Below the pieces are notes generated by a model. That model ran no database searches and was not told where the DNA came from. It worked only from the letters and a program-made list of their open reading frames with translations. The position numbers and the translations under genes were made by a program. A stretch of 64,000 nt of DNA from Streptomyces sp. AC558_RSS880 (GTDB lineage: Bacteria > Actinomycetota > Actinomycetes > Streptomycetales > Streptomycetaceae), in NCBI RefSeq assembly GCF_019049255.1, contig NZ_JAGMUJ010000150.1, positions 124,001-188,000 of the forward strand. The letters are read 5' to 3'. Shown here piece after piece: positions 25,668 through 33,807 of the stretch. Position 1 is the stretch's first letter; every line of letters begins with the position of its first letter.

Positions 25668-25810
25668 GCCCGGCACAACTGCCGGAGCGGCCCCGGGGTC
25701 ACGCACGTGTTCCCGGGGCCACCCCGGTGGCCGTCACGGCGCCGCGCACGGCAGGCCGCACCGCGAAGCCCCGGACACCGGCGACCGGCGGCAGGGACCG
25801 GACCCGGCCC

Positions 25811-26764
25811 TCAGACTCCCGCCACCGCCGTGTCCGTCCTGCCCGCCAGCGCCGCCGCCGCCGCGCCCACCAGACCCGCGTCCGTACCCATCCGGGCCGG
25901 GGTCACGGCGAGGCGCTGGACGAAGGACAGGGTGGCGTACTCGGTGAGGGCCTTGCGGAGGGGGGTGAAGAGGACCTCGCCCGCCTTGCCCACGCCCCCG
26001 CCGATCACGGCGATGTCGATCTCGACGAGTGTCGCGGTGGCCGCGATACCGGCGGCCAGCGCCCTGGCCGCCCGCTCGAACGACGCCGCGGCCACCGGAT
26101 CGCCGGCCCGGGCGGCGGTGGCCACCGCGGCGGCGGAGGTGTCGCCGTCCGGGCCGGGACGCCAGCCGTCGTCCAGGGCGCGGCGGGCGATGTTGGGGCC
26201 GCTCGCGATGCGCTCCACGCAGCCGCGCGAACCGCACGGGCACAGGTCGCCGTCGAGGTCCACGCTGATGTGGCCGATGTGGCCCGCGTTGCCGGTGGGC
26301 CCGGGGTGCAGCCGGCCACCGAGCACCAGGCCGCCGCCGACCCCGGTCGAGACGACCATGCACAGCGCGTTGTCGTGGCCGCGGGCGGCGCCCTGCCAGT
26401 GTTCGGCGGCCGTGATCGCCACCCCGTCGCCGATCAGCTCCACGGGCAGGCCTCCGGCCGCGTCCCGGACCCGGGCGACGAGCGGGTAGTCGCGCCAGCC
26501 GGGCACGTTGACCGGGCTCACCGTGCCCGCGGAGGCGTCCACGGGGCCGGCGCTGCCGATGCCCACCGCGCCGGCGCGGTGCCACAGCGGGGACGCGGTG
26601 AGCTCGCCGAGCACCGCCTCGACCGCCCGCATCACGGTCTCACCGTTCTCCTGCGCGGGCGTCGGCCGCTGGGCGCGGACCAGGATCCGGCCCTGGTCGT
26701 CCACCAGCGCGCCGGCGATCTTGGTGCCGCCGATGTCGAGCGCGGCCACGAGGTCGGTGTGCAT
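25811..26764 (-). CDS. ROK family sugar kinase
   Basis: 317 residues. ATP-binding DIGGTKIAGALVD at the N-terminus, VNVPGWRDYPL, then GVGGGLVLGG and the ROK zinc site GHIGHISVDLDGDLCPCGSRGC. It lacks the DNA-binding domain of NagC-type ROK repressors, so it is a glucokinase or N-acetylhexosamine kinase-like enzyme. It is divergent from a LacI regulator with a palindromic operator between them, so the sugar phosphorylated is probably the signal pathway of that regulator. The ATG at 26764 gives MHTDLVAALDIGGTK. Confidence 0.9.
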   Translation of the reverse strand: MHTDLVAALDIGGTKIAGALVDDQGRILVRAQRPTPAQENGETVMRAVEAVLGELTASPLWHRAGAVGIGSAGPVDASAGTVSPVNVPGWRDYPLVARVRDAAGGLPVELIGDGVAITAAEHWQGAARGHDNALCMVVSTGVGGGLVLGGRLHPGPTGNAGHIGHISVDLDGDLCPCGSRGCVERIASGPNIARRALDDGWRPGPDGDTSAAAVATAARAGDPVAAASFERAARALAAGIAATATLVEIDIAVIGGGVGKAGEVLFTPLRKALTEYATLSFVQRLAVTPARMGTDAGLVGAAAAALAGRTDTAVAGV

Positions 26765-26904
26765 CAGTGTCGGATCTCCCCGTTGAAACATCAGAAAACC
26801 GCCGAGAACGACCATGTGCGACCAGGAGGCAACACATGGAGCACGGGCAACGGCCGATCGTGCGGCGAGGTGCGGGCCGGAGTGTGCATGGGACAGTGTC
26901 CCCC

Positions 26905-26929
26905 GAGCCTGACAACGTTGTCCAGGCTC
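26905..26929. promoter_or_regulatory. LacI operator between ROK kinase and lacI-type gene
   Basis: Perfect palindrome GACAACGTTGTC (26911-26922) nested inside 7-bp outer arms GAGCCTG and CAGGCTC. It lies in the divergent region and is a natural autoregulatory site for the LacI-family protein encoded alongside. Confidence 0.8.
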
Positions 26930-27005
26930 TATGCTCGACGCCACATCCTCATACAAGCCCATGGACCTACGCATCCCCGTGGCCGACAGGACAGGACACC
27001 GCACC

Positions 27006-28055
27006 GTGCCGGAGACGACCCGCCGCACCGACCGCATCCCAGGGACCCGTTACGGCAACCGTCCGACGATGAAGGACGTGGCCGCGCGCGCCGGGGTCGG
27101 ACTCAAGACGGTCTCCCGCGTGGTCAACGGCGAGCCCGGCGTCACGCCGGAGACGGAGCGCCGCGTCCAGGAGGCGATCGAGGCGCTCGGCTTCCGCCGC
27201 AACGACAGCGCCCGCGTGCTGCGCAAGGGCCGCACCGCCAGCATCGGCCTGGTCCTGGAGGATCTCGCGGACCCGTTCTACGGTCCGCTGAGCCGGGCGG
27301 TCGAGGAGGTGGCCCGCGCACACGGCGCCCTGCTGATCAACGGCTCCAGCGCGGAGGACGCCGACCGCGAGCAGGAGCTGGTGCTGGCGCTGTGCGCGCG
27401 GCGGGTGGACGGTCTTGTGGTGATCCCGGCCGGGGACGACCACCGCTATCTGGCACCGGAGATCAAGGCGGGCGTCGCCACCGTCTTCGTGGACCGTCCG
27501 GCCGGGCACATCGACGTGGACGTCGTCGTGTCGGACAACTTCGGCGGCGCCCACGACGGCGTGAGCCACCTGATCGCGCACGGACACCGCCGGATCGGCT
27601 TCATCGGCGACATGCCCCGCATCCACACCGCGGCCGAGCGGCTGCGCGGCTACCGGACCGCCATGGAGGACGCGGGGATAACGGTGGCGGACTCCTGGAT
27701 GTCGCTGGGCGTCACCGACCCGGAGCGGGTGCGCCGGGCGGCCGAGGAGATGCTCTCAGGACCGGATCCGGTCACCGCGATCTTCACGGGCAACAACCGG
27801 GTGACGGTCACCGTGATCCGGGTGCTGGCCGGACACGCCCGCCGGGTCGCCCTGGTCGGCTTCGACGACATCGAGCTCGCCGATCTGCTCCAGCCCGGCG
27901 TCACGGTCGTCGCCCAGGACGCGGCGGCCCTCGGCCGGACCGCGGCCGAGCGGCTGTTCCGCCAGCTGGACGGCACCCTGCTCGCTCCGGAGCGGATCGA
28001 GCTCCCCACCCGGCTGATCACCCGCGGCTCCGGCGAGCTGCCTCCGGCGGACTAG
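27006..28055 (+). CDS. LacI family transcriptional regulator
   Basis: About 349 residues. HTH block TMKDVAARAGVGLKTVSRVV at residues 21-40, then a periplasmic-binding-like sensor domain (SIGLVLEDLADPFYGPLSRA ... LVGFDDIELADLLQPGVTV). GTG 27006 is chosen because AGGACAGGACACC precedes it; ATGs at 26931 and 26961 are in frame but lack ribosome sites and would place the start against the operator. It should repress itself and the divergent ROK kinase. Confidence 0.88.
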   Translation: MPETTRRTDRIPGTRYGNRPTMKDVAARAGVGLKTVSRVVNGEPGVTPETERRVQEAIEALGFRRNDSARVLRKGRTASIGLVLEDLADPFYGPLSRAVEEVARAHGALLINGSSAEDADREQELVLALCARRVDGLVVIPAGDDHRYLAPEIKAGVATVFVDRPAGHIDVDVVVSDNFGGAHDGVSHLIAHGHRRIGFIGDMPRIHTAAERLRGYRTAMEDAGITVADSWMSLGVTDPERVRRAAEEMLSGPDPVTAIFTGNNRVTVTVIRVLAGHARRVALVGFDDIELADLLQPGVTVVAQDAAALGRTAAERLFRQLDGTLLAPERIELPTRLITRGSGELPPAD

Positions 28056-28064
28056 CGGCGGGCG

Positions 28065-28868
28065 GTGCCGGTGGAGGAGGACCGCACCCTGCGGGCGCTG
28101 GGTCTCGAGAAGGCGCCGCGCGAGCACCCGCTGCTGTATCCGGGCGCGTGGCCGCGGGATTCGGGGCTGCTGAACGGGGACCGGCTGCTGCCGCTGGACC
28201 GCCTGGTGTACGAGGACCGCGTGCCCGTGCTCGCGGTCGGCTCCAACGCCTGTCCCGGCCAGCTGCGGCACAAGATGGCCGAGTCCGGGGTCATCACGCC
28301 GGTGCCGATGGTGCGGACGCGGGTGACAGGCGTCGGCATCGGCGTCTCGGCGCACGTCAGCCGTATGGGCTATGTGTCCCACTCGCCGGTCCGCGCCCCG
28401 GGGACGGTACGGGAGCTGTTCGTCCTCTGGCTCGACGCCCGGCAGCTCGCGGTGATCGACGCGAGCGAGGGCGTACCGCGGCCGGACGGCAACTTCCACC
28501 GCGTCTGGCTGCCCGCGCCCGATGTGCGCGTGGAACTCGCCGACGGCTCCGCGCTCCCCGGCGCGTACGCGTACGTGAACCGCCACGGCGTGCTGCACGA
28601 CGGCACCGGCGCCCCGCGCGCCCACCCGGGTCAGCGGGCGCTGCTCACCGATCTGCTCGTGAACGTGCCCGGACTGCGGGAGCTGTTCGGCGTCTCCCCC
28701 GAGGAGTTCTGCGCGCGGGCCCGCGCCGACCTCCGGCTGTGCGCGCGGGGAACCCGGCTGTTCGCGGAGCGGAAGCTGGCGACGGTCTGCGGCCTGGAGC
28801 GGTACGCGGGGTCTCAGCAGTACGGAAGTCCCGGCACCGGTGCGTCGTCGGCGCCGCCCCTGATGTAG
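28065..28868 (+). CDS. Conserved protein of unknown function, gamma-glutamylcyclotransferase-like motif
   Basis: 267 residues, GTG start 9 bp behind the lacI-type gene and so probably co-transcribed. It contains PVLAVGSNACPGQLRHKM, which recalls the YGSN entry motif of the gamma-glutamylcyclotransferase fold, plus LFVLWLDARQLAVIDASEG and GAYAYVNRHGVL, which could be the rest of that barrel. No signal peptide or membrane segment is seen. The last 55 bp overlap the convergent kinase gene. The fold suggestion is weak. Confidence 0.7.
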   Translation: MPVEEDRTLRALGLEKAPREHPLLYPGAWPRDSGLLNGDRLLPLDRLVYEDRVPVLAVGSNACPGQLRHKMAESGVITPVPMVRTRVTGVGIGVSAHVSRMGYVSHSPVRAPGTVRELFVLWLDARQLAVIDASEGVPRPDGNFHRVWLPAPDVRVELADGSALPGAYAYVNRHGVLHDGTGAPRAHPGQRALLTDLLVNVPGLRELFGVSPEEFCARARADLRLCARGTRLFAERKLATVCGLERYAGSQQYGSPGTGASSAPPLM

Positions 28869-30544
28869 ACGTCACTGACCCAGACGCCGGTGTTGCCGCT
28901 GTCGTCGTCGGTTCTGGCCCACCACGTGTTGGTCCACTCGCCGTGCGTCTCGCGGCGGCCCAGGTTCTGCTGGCAGTAGAAGTAGTTGGTGCCCGCGTTG
29001 AGGAGGCCGGCCTCGGTGCCGGAGGCGGTGTAGGACGTGGCGGTGCGCCAGACCTGGCAGTTGTACTTGCCTCCACCGACGGGGTGGCAGACGGGGGCCG
29101 CCGTGGCCGCGCCGCCGTCCCCTCCCGGCGCGCCGTCGCTGTCGTCGCCACCGGACGTGCCGCGGTCCGGGGTCTTCTCGGCGGCGGACGTGGCGGGACG
29201 GCCGGTGGGGGTGTCCTCGGTCTCGTCCTTCTCGTCGGACTTCTCCGACGGTGCCGCGCTCCTCTCCGCGTCCGCTCCGGGTCCCAGGGGACGCGTGGCG
29301 TCCGTGTCGCCTGACGGGGTGGGTGAGGCCGGGGCGTCGGTGCGGGTGCCCCCGGTGCGCGCGTCCGCCCGGTTCCCGTCCGAGGAGTCGGACACGGCGG
29401 CCGTGATGCCCGCCGCGGCGAGGACGACGGTGACGGCCACGGCGGCGAGCAGCGCGCGCCCCTTGCGGCGGGAGCGCGCTGCGGAGTCCATGGGGCCGGT
29501 GGGTGAGGAACCGGCCTCCGGGACCGCGTGCGCACCTGGCACCGGGCCGCCCGGTGCCTCGGGCCGGGTCGGCCGCTCCGGCGGCCCGAAGCCCGGTGGC
29601 ACCGCCGGGACGCTGCGCTCCGTCTCGGTGCGGACGGGTGCGGGTACGGGCGTGGGCCGGCGCAGCGAGGTGGTCGGGGTGTCCGCGCCGGTGGCGACGG
29701 CTTCCAGGAGGACGCGTGCCTCCGCGGCCTCCGGACGGGCCTCGGGCCGCTTGTCCATCAGCCGCCCGAGGACGGGCGCGAGCGGGCCGGTCCGGCCGGA
29801 GTCGGGGAGCGGCTCGGAGACGATCGCGGTGAGGGTGGAGAACGTCGACGTACGGCGGAAGGGCGAGGCGCCTTCCACGGCCGCGTAGAGCGTGGCGCCC
29901 AGGGCCCAGACGTCGGAGGCCGGTCCCGGGACGGCGCCCTGGGCGCGCTCGGGCGCCAGGTAGTCGAGGGAGCCGACGATCTCGCCGCTCCGGGTGAGGT
30001 GGGTGGCCGCGCCGTCGCCGGGGTCGTCCATGGTGGCGATGCCGAAGTCGGTGAGGACGGTCCGGCCCGAGCGGTCGAGCAGGATGTTGCCGGGCTTCAC
30101 ATCGCGGTGCAGCACGCCGGCCCGGTGCGCGGCGGCCAGCGCGTCCATCACCTTGGCGCCGATGTCGGCCGCCTCGCGCGGATCGAGGGTGCCGCGGTCG
30201 CGGAGCACGTCGTCCAGGGACGGCCCGTCGATGAGTTCCATGACGATCAGGGGCCGGCCGTCCGTCTCGGCGATGTCGTGGACGGCGATGACGCCGGGAT
30301 GGCGCACCCGGGCGGCCGCGCGGGCCTCACGCTGCATCCGCAGTCCCAGGTCGGCCAGTTCGGGACCGGCGGCGTCGGTGTAGGTGCGCAGTTCCTTGAC
30401 CGCCACCTCGCGGCCGAGGACCTCGTCCACCGCCTTCCACACCACGCCCATGCCGCCGCGCCCGAGCTGCGCGGTCACCCGGTACCGGCCGGCCAGCAGC
30501 CGCCCGGTTCCGTCCCCCTGTCCGTACTCCCCCGCTGACACCAC
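28814..30544 (-). CDS. Serine/threonine protein kinase, PknB type, with extracellular domain
   Basis: About 576 residues. Kinase domain: LAGRYRVTAQLGRGGMGVVW, VAVKEL, catalytic loop HRDVKPGN, LTDFGIA and the APE-like LAPERA. A proline-rich linker leads to one membrane helix (ALLAAVAVTVVLAAAGI), then a Ser/Thr/Asp-rich stretch and a C-terminal extracellular segment with five cysteines (VCHP, YNCQVW, YFYCQQN, LPYC). That segment resembles no PASTA domain and may sense a cell-wall or secreted ligand. Start is GTG 30544; GTG 30565 is also possible. Its tail overlaps the convergent gene. Confidence 0.9.
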   Translation of the reverse strand: MVSAGEYGQGDGTGRLLAGRYRVTAQLGRGGMGVVWKAVDEVLGREVAVKELRTYTDAAGPELADLGLRMQREARAAARVRHPGVIAVHDIAETDGRPLIVMELIDGPSLDDVLRDRGTLDPREAADIGAKVMDALAAAHRAGVLHRDVKPGNILLDRSGRTVLTDFGIATMDDPGDGAATHLTRSGEIVGSLDYLAPERAQGAVPGPASDVWALGATLYAAVEGASPFRRTSTFSTLTAIVSEPLPDSGRTGPLAPVLGRLMDKRPEARPEAAEARVLLEAVATGADTPTTSLRRPTPVPAPVRTETERSVPAVPPGFGPPERPTRPEAPGGPVPGAHAVPEAGSSPTGPMDSAARSRRKGRALLAAVAVTVVLAAAGITAAVSDSSDGNRADARTGGTRTDAPASPTPSGDTDATRPLGPGADAERSAAPSEKSDEKDETEDTPTGRPATSAAEKTPDRGTSGGDDSDGAPGGDGGAATAAPVCHPVGGGKYNCQVWRTATSYTASGTEAGLLNAGTNYFYCQQNLGRRETHGEWTNTWWARTDDDSGNTGVWVSDVYIRGGADDAPVPGLPYC

Positions 30545-30607
30545 TGCCCCGTTCCTCGACACCACCGACCGTGCGTGGCGTACAGCCTAAGGGGCACGGG
30601 TGACAGG

Positions 30608-30826
30608 TCAGGGCGGGGTGTCCTCGGGCTCCCAGCGCAGCAGGTCGCCCGGCTGGCACTCGAGCACTTCGCAGAGCGCGGCGAGGGTCGTGAAGCGCAC
30701 CGCCTTGGCGCGGCCGTTCTTGAGCACCGCCAGATTGGCCGGCGTGATCCCGACGCGTTCGGCGAGTTCGCCCACGGACATCTTCCGTCTGGCCAGCATC
30801 ACGTCGATGTCGACGGCGATCGGCAT
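30608..30826 (-). CDS. XRE-family (YozG-like) transcriptional regulator
   Basis: 72 residues, essentially one HTH domain: MPIAVDIDVMLARRKMSVGE, LAERVGITPANLAVLKNGRA and FTTLAALCEVLECQPGDLL. Such minimal Cro-like proteins commonly accompany DUF2975 membrane proteins. ATG 30826 overlaps the DUF2975 stop by one base (TGATG), so the two are coupled. A 17-bp inverted repeat before the first gene is the likely binding site. Confidence 0.92.
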   Translation of the reverse strand: MPIAVDIDVMLARRKMSVGELAERVGITPANLAVLKNGRAKAVRFTTLAALCEVLECQPGDLLRWEPEDTPP

Positions 30827-31323
30827 CAGATGACCTCGGCCAGCTCGGCCCGCATCCGCGACGCCTCGACGTCGCGCGCGACGGCCTGCGCCAGCAGCAT
30901 CCGCAGGACGAGCACGACCAGGGCGATGCCCAGGATCGCCAGACCGGCCCCGCCCAGCAGCACCACGACGCCGGGGGCCACGGCCTCGCCGGGCGCGAGG
31001 AGCGCTCCGAGCGCGAACACCAGCAGCCCCGCGGCGACGAACGCGCCGATGACGATGTGCACGTAGCGGAAGGCGGCATGGGAGAAGACGGTCCCGCGCC
31101 GCGCCATCGTCACCAGCCGCCAGACACAGACCAGGACGACCTGGGCCGTCACCACGCCGAGGACCACGACGAGGAGGAGCGGGAACCGCAGCGACGAGTA
31201 CTCCGCGTCCAGCCCTTCGAGGTCGCTCGCCATCAGCGGCACCAGCACCGTCTGGACCCCCAGGGAGCCCGCCAGCAGCGCCACCATCACGGCGCGCAGC
31301 GCGAGCACGGTCAACCGTCCCAT
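30826..31323 (-). CDS. DUF2975 family membrane protein
   Basis: 165 residues with four predicted helices (ALRAVMVALLAGSLGVQTVL, LLLVVVLGVVTAQVVLVCVW, IVIGAFVAAGLLVFALG, VVVLLGGAGLAILGIALVVL), the DUF2975 layout. The ATG follows a strong AAGGAGG site. It is the first gene of a two-gene operon with the XRE regulator. Function unknown; it may sense membrane state for the regulator. Confidence 0.88.
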   Translation of the reverse strand: MGRLTVLALRAVMVALLAGSLGVQTVLVPLMASDLEGLDAEYSSLRFPLLLVVVLGVVTAQVVLVCVWRLVTMARRGTVFSHAAFRYVHIVIGAFVAAGLLVFALGALLAPGEAVAPGVVVLLGGAGLAILGIALVVLVLRMLLAQAVARDVEASRMRAELAEVI

Positions 31324-31355
31324 CACCCCTCCTTGAACCGAACCACGATGGAAAT

Positions 31356-31372
31356 CTATCGAGATTCGATAG
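31356..31372. promoter_or_regulatory. Inverted repeat before the DUF2975-XRE operon
   Basis: CTATCGA-GAT-TCGATAG, perfect 7-bp arms with a 3-bp spacer, 33 bp upstream of the DUF2975 ATG. It is AT-rich against its surroundings and overlaps where the promoter should lie, so it is a good autoregulatory site candidate for the XRE protein. Confidence 0.7.
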
Positions 31373-31394
31373 GTGGAGCAAGCGGGCGGCCGTG

Positions 31395-32699
31395 CTACCG
31401 CACGGAGGCCGTGAGGCCTCCCCGCCGGGGCGACGTGAAGCCCTCCAGGCCGGCGCGGGACAGTCCGGACAGGCGCGCCACCTCGGCGTCGTCCAGGGCG
31501 CCGCAGTCCAGGCCGCGCAGCAGGTGTCCGGCGAGGGCCTTGGCGGTGGCGGGCTCGTCCATGACGTCGCCGCCGGCCCGGTCGACGTACCGGGCGAGAC
31601 GGGCGGCGGCCTGTGCGAAGCCCTCGCGGTAGAAGGCGAAGACGGCCGCGTAGCGGGTGGGGAGGTGGCCGGGGTGCATGTCCCAGCCCTGGTAGTAGGC
31701 GCGGGCGAGGGCGCGGCGGGTGAGGCCGTAGTGCAGCCGCCAGGCGTCGTGGACCTGCGCCGTGGGTCCGACGGGCAGGACGTTGGTGGAGCCGTCCGAG
31801 AGACGTACGCCGGTGCCCGCGGCGGCGACCTGCATGACGGCCTTGGCGTGGTCGGCGGCCGGGTGGTCGCTCGCCTGGTGCGCGGCGGAGACGCCGAGGC
31901 AGGCGCTGTAGTCGAAGGTGCCGTAGTGCAGCCCGGTGGCGCGGCCCCCGGCGGCCTGGATCATGCGGGCGACGGTGGCGGTGCCGTCGGCGGCGAGGAC
32001 GGCCTGGCTGGTCTCGATCTGGATCTCGAAGCCGATCCGGCCGGGTTCGAGGCCGCGCGCCTCCTCGAAGGCACCGAGGAGCCGGGCCATGGCGGTGACC
32101 TGCTCGGGATACGTGACCTTGGGCAGGGTCAGGACCAGCCCGTCGGGCAGCCCCCCGGCCTCCGCCAGACCGGTGAGGAAGATGTCGAGGGTGCGGATGC
32201 CCCGGTCGCGGACGGCGGCCTCCAGGCACTTCATGCGGATGCCCGTGTACGGGGCCGCGGTGCCGTCGCGGTACGCCTCGGCGACGATCCGGGCCGCGCG
32301 GGCCGCGGCCTCGTCCTCCTCGGCGTCGGGGCGGTTGCCGTAGCCGTCCTCGAAGTCGACGCGCAGGTCTTCGACCGGCTCGCGTTCCAGTTTGGCGCGG
32401 ACGCGGTCGTACACGTCCTCGGCCAGGTCGTCGTCGAGCCCGAGGACGGCGGCGAAGGAGGCGGCGTCCGGGGCGTGTTCGTCGAGCGCGGCGAGGGCCC
32501 GGTCGCCCCAGGCGCGCACGGTGTCGGCGGCGAAGGCGTCACCGGGGACGTAGACGGTGTGGACGGGCTGGCGGGTGCCGGGGTCTCCGGGGTAGCGGCG
32601 CTCCAGCTCGGCGTCGACCGGTGCGAGGGAGGCGCCGATCTCCTCACGCACGGCGCCCGCGAGACTGGTCGCCACCCGCTCCTGCCGCTCCTGACCCAT
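31395..32699 (-). CDS. DUF6986 / HpcH-HpaI aldolase-citrate lyase-like protein
   Basis: 434 residues. A TIM-barrel of the citrate lyase beta/aldolase superfamily is indicated by DLRVDFEDGYG, LTLPKVTYPEQVTAM, IGFEIQIETSQAVL and LHYGTFDYSACLGV. DUF6986 is the family I recall for this layout; its reaction is not established, though relatives act in glyoxylate or ureide metabolism. ATG 32699 follows GGGAGGG. It is divergent from the secreted phosphatase gene. Confidence 0.82.
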   Translation of the reverse strand: MGQERQERVATSLAGAVREEIGASLAPVDAELERRYPGDPGTRQPVHTVYVPGDAFAADTVRAWGDRALAALDEHAPDAASFAAVLGLDDDLAEDVYDRVRAKLEREPVEDLRVDFEDGYGNRPDAEEDEAAARAARIVAEAYRDGTAAPYTGIRMKCLEAAVRDRGIRTLDIFLTGLAEAGGLPDGLVLTLPKVTYPEQVTAMARLLGAFEEARGLEPGRIGFEIQIETSQAVLAADGTATVARMIQAAGGRATGLHYGTFDYSACLGVSAAHQASDHPAADHAKAVMQVAAAGTGVRLSDGSTNVLPVGPTAQVHDAWRLHYGLTRRALARAYYQGWDMHPGHLPTRYAAVFAFYREGFAQAAARLARYVDRAGGDVMDEPATAKALAGHLLRGLDCGALDDAEVARLSGLSRAGLEGFTSPRRGGLTASVR

Positions 32700-32816
32700 C
32701 CCACACCCTCCCAAGCTTCCGCCATACGGAATCAACAATCCGTTGAATGAAGCTATCGGGCTTCCTTCTCGCCGGTCAACACCGTCTTACGCCCCGGCCC
32801 ACTCCCCCATCTCGTC

Positions 32817-33749
32817 ATGTTCACGTCCATCTGGCATCGTTTGTCCGTGCCGACTCACAGCCGTGTCACACGCCGTCTGGGACTGAAGAGCGCGCTCGCC
32901 GCCTCCGTCGTCCTCCCGCTCTCCAGTACAGCACTGCCGCCCGGACCGGCCTCGGCGGACGAACGCCCGGAACGTCCGCTGCGGGTCATGTCGTTCAACC
33001 TGCGGTTCGCGAGCACGGCCGAGCCGAACAGCTGGGCCGCCCGCAGGCCCGTGATGCGGCAGCTGCTGCGCCGCGAGCGCCCGCACGTCCTCGGCACCCA
33101 GGAGGGCCTGTACCGGCAGCTGCGCGACATCGGGGCCGACCTGGGACCGTCGTACGACTGGATCGGCACCGGACGGGCCGGCGGCAGCCGCGACGAGTTC
33201 ATGGCGGTCCTCTACGACACCCGGCGGCTCGCCCCGCTGGAGTACGACCACTTCTGGCTGTCCGACACCCCGGACGTGATCGCCTCGAACACCTGGGGCA
33301 ACGCCCACATCCGCATGGTCACCTGGGTCCGCTTCCGCGATCTGCGCGCCGACGGCCGGGAGTTCTGCGTCCTCGACACCCATCTGGACAACGCGAGCCA
33401 GTACGCGCGGGAGCGGGCCGCCGCCCTCGTCGCCGAACGCGTCCGCGAACTGGCCCGCTCGCTGCCGGTGGTCGTGACGGGCGACTTCAACGCCGCCGCC
33501 CACGGCAACCCCGTGTACGACACGATGCTGGGCGCCGGGCTCGTCGACACCTGGGACGCGGCGGCCGAGCGCGGGGAGGCGTACGGGACGTTCCACGGGT
33601 ACGGGCCGCTGGTGCCGGGCGGTGCCCGCATCGACTGGATCCTGGCCACGCCCGGTGTCACGGTGCACCGGGCGTCGGTGAACACGTTCGCGGCCAGCGG
33701 CCGGTTCCCCAGCGACCATCTGCCGGTCCAGGCCTGCCTGACCCTGTGA
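32817..33749 (+). CDS. Secreted endonuclease/exonuclease/phosphatase family protein
   Basis: 310 residues. N-terminal export signal (RRLGLKSALAASVVLPLSS), then the EEP metal-dependent fold: RVMSFNLRFAS, VLGTQEGLYRQL, LDTHLDNAS, VVTGDFNAAAHGNP, RIDWILAT and the final SDHLPVQ. Substrate may be nucleic acid, a phospholipid or an inositol phosphate. The start is uncertain: ATG 32817 or GTG 32847, neither with a strong ribosome site. A very strong terminator follows. Confidence 0.87.
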   Translation: MFTSIWHRLSVPTHSRVTRRLGLKSALAASVVLPLSSTALPPGPASADERPERPLRVMSFNLRFASTAEPNSWAARRPVMRQLLRRERPHVLGTQEGLYRQLRDIGADLGPSYDWIGTGRAGGSRDEFMAVLYDTRRLAPLEYDHFWLSDTPDVIASNTWGNAHIRMVTWVRFRDLRADGREFCVLDTHLDNASQYARERAAALVAERVRELARSLPVVVTGDFNAAAHGNPVYDTMLGAGLVDTWDAAAERGEAYGTFHGYGPLVPGGARIDWILATPGVTVHRASVNTFAASGRFPSDHLPVQACLTL

Positions 33750-33753
33750 CACG

Positions 33754-33792
33754 CCGGGGCCCCCGCGACCGGTGCGGTCGCGGGGGCCCCGG
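33754..33792. terminator. Bidirectional terminator between EEP phosphatase and etfA genes
   Basis: Perfect 17-bp arms (33754-33770 and 33776-33792) with a 5-nt loop GGTGC, between two convergent genes that stop 5 bp and 16 bp from it. Confidence 0.9.
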
Positions 33793-33807
33793 CCGGGCCT
33801 CGGGTGA

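Noticed and set aside
28065..28868. A firm gamma-glutamylcyclotransferase call
   Set aside because: Only the GSN motif and a loose strand pattern support it; the catalytic Glu could not be placed, so only a weak hint is recorded.
25727..29314. A 1195-codon open frame on the plus strand
   Set aside because: It crosses the ROK kinase, LacI, downstream gene and kinase gene in wrong frames, with repeated Arg/Gly/Ala strings and no domain; a shadow.
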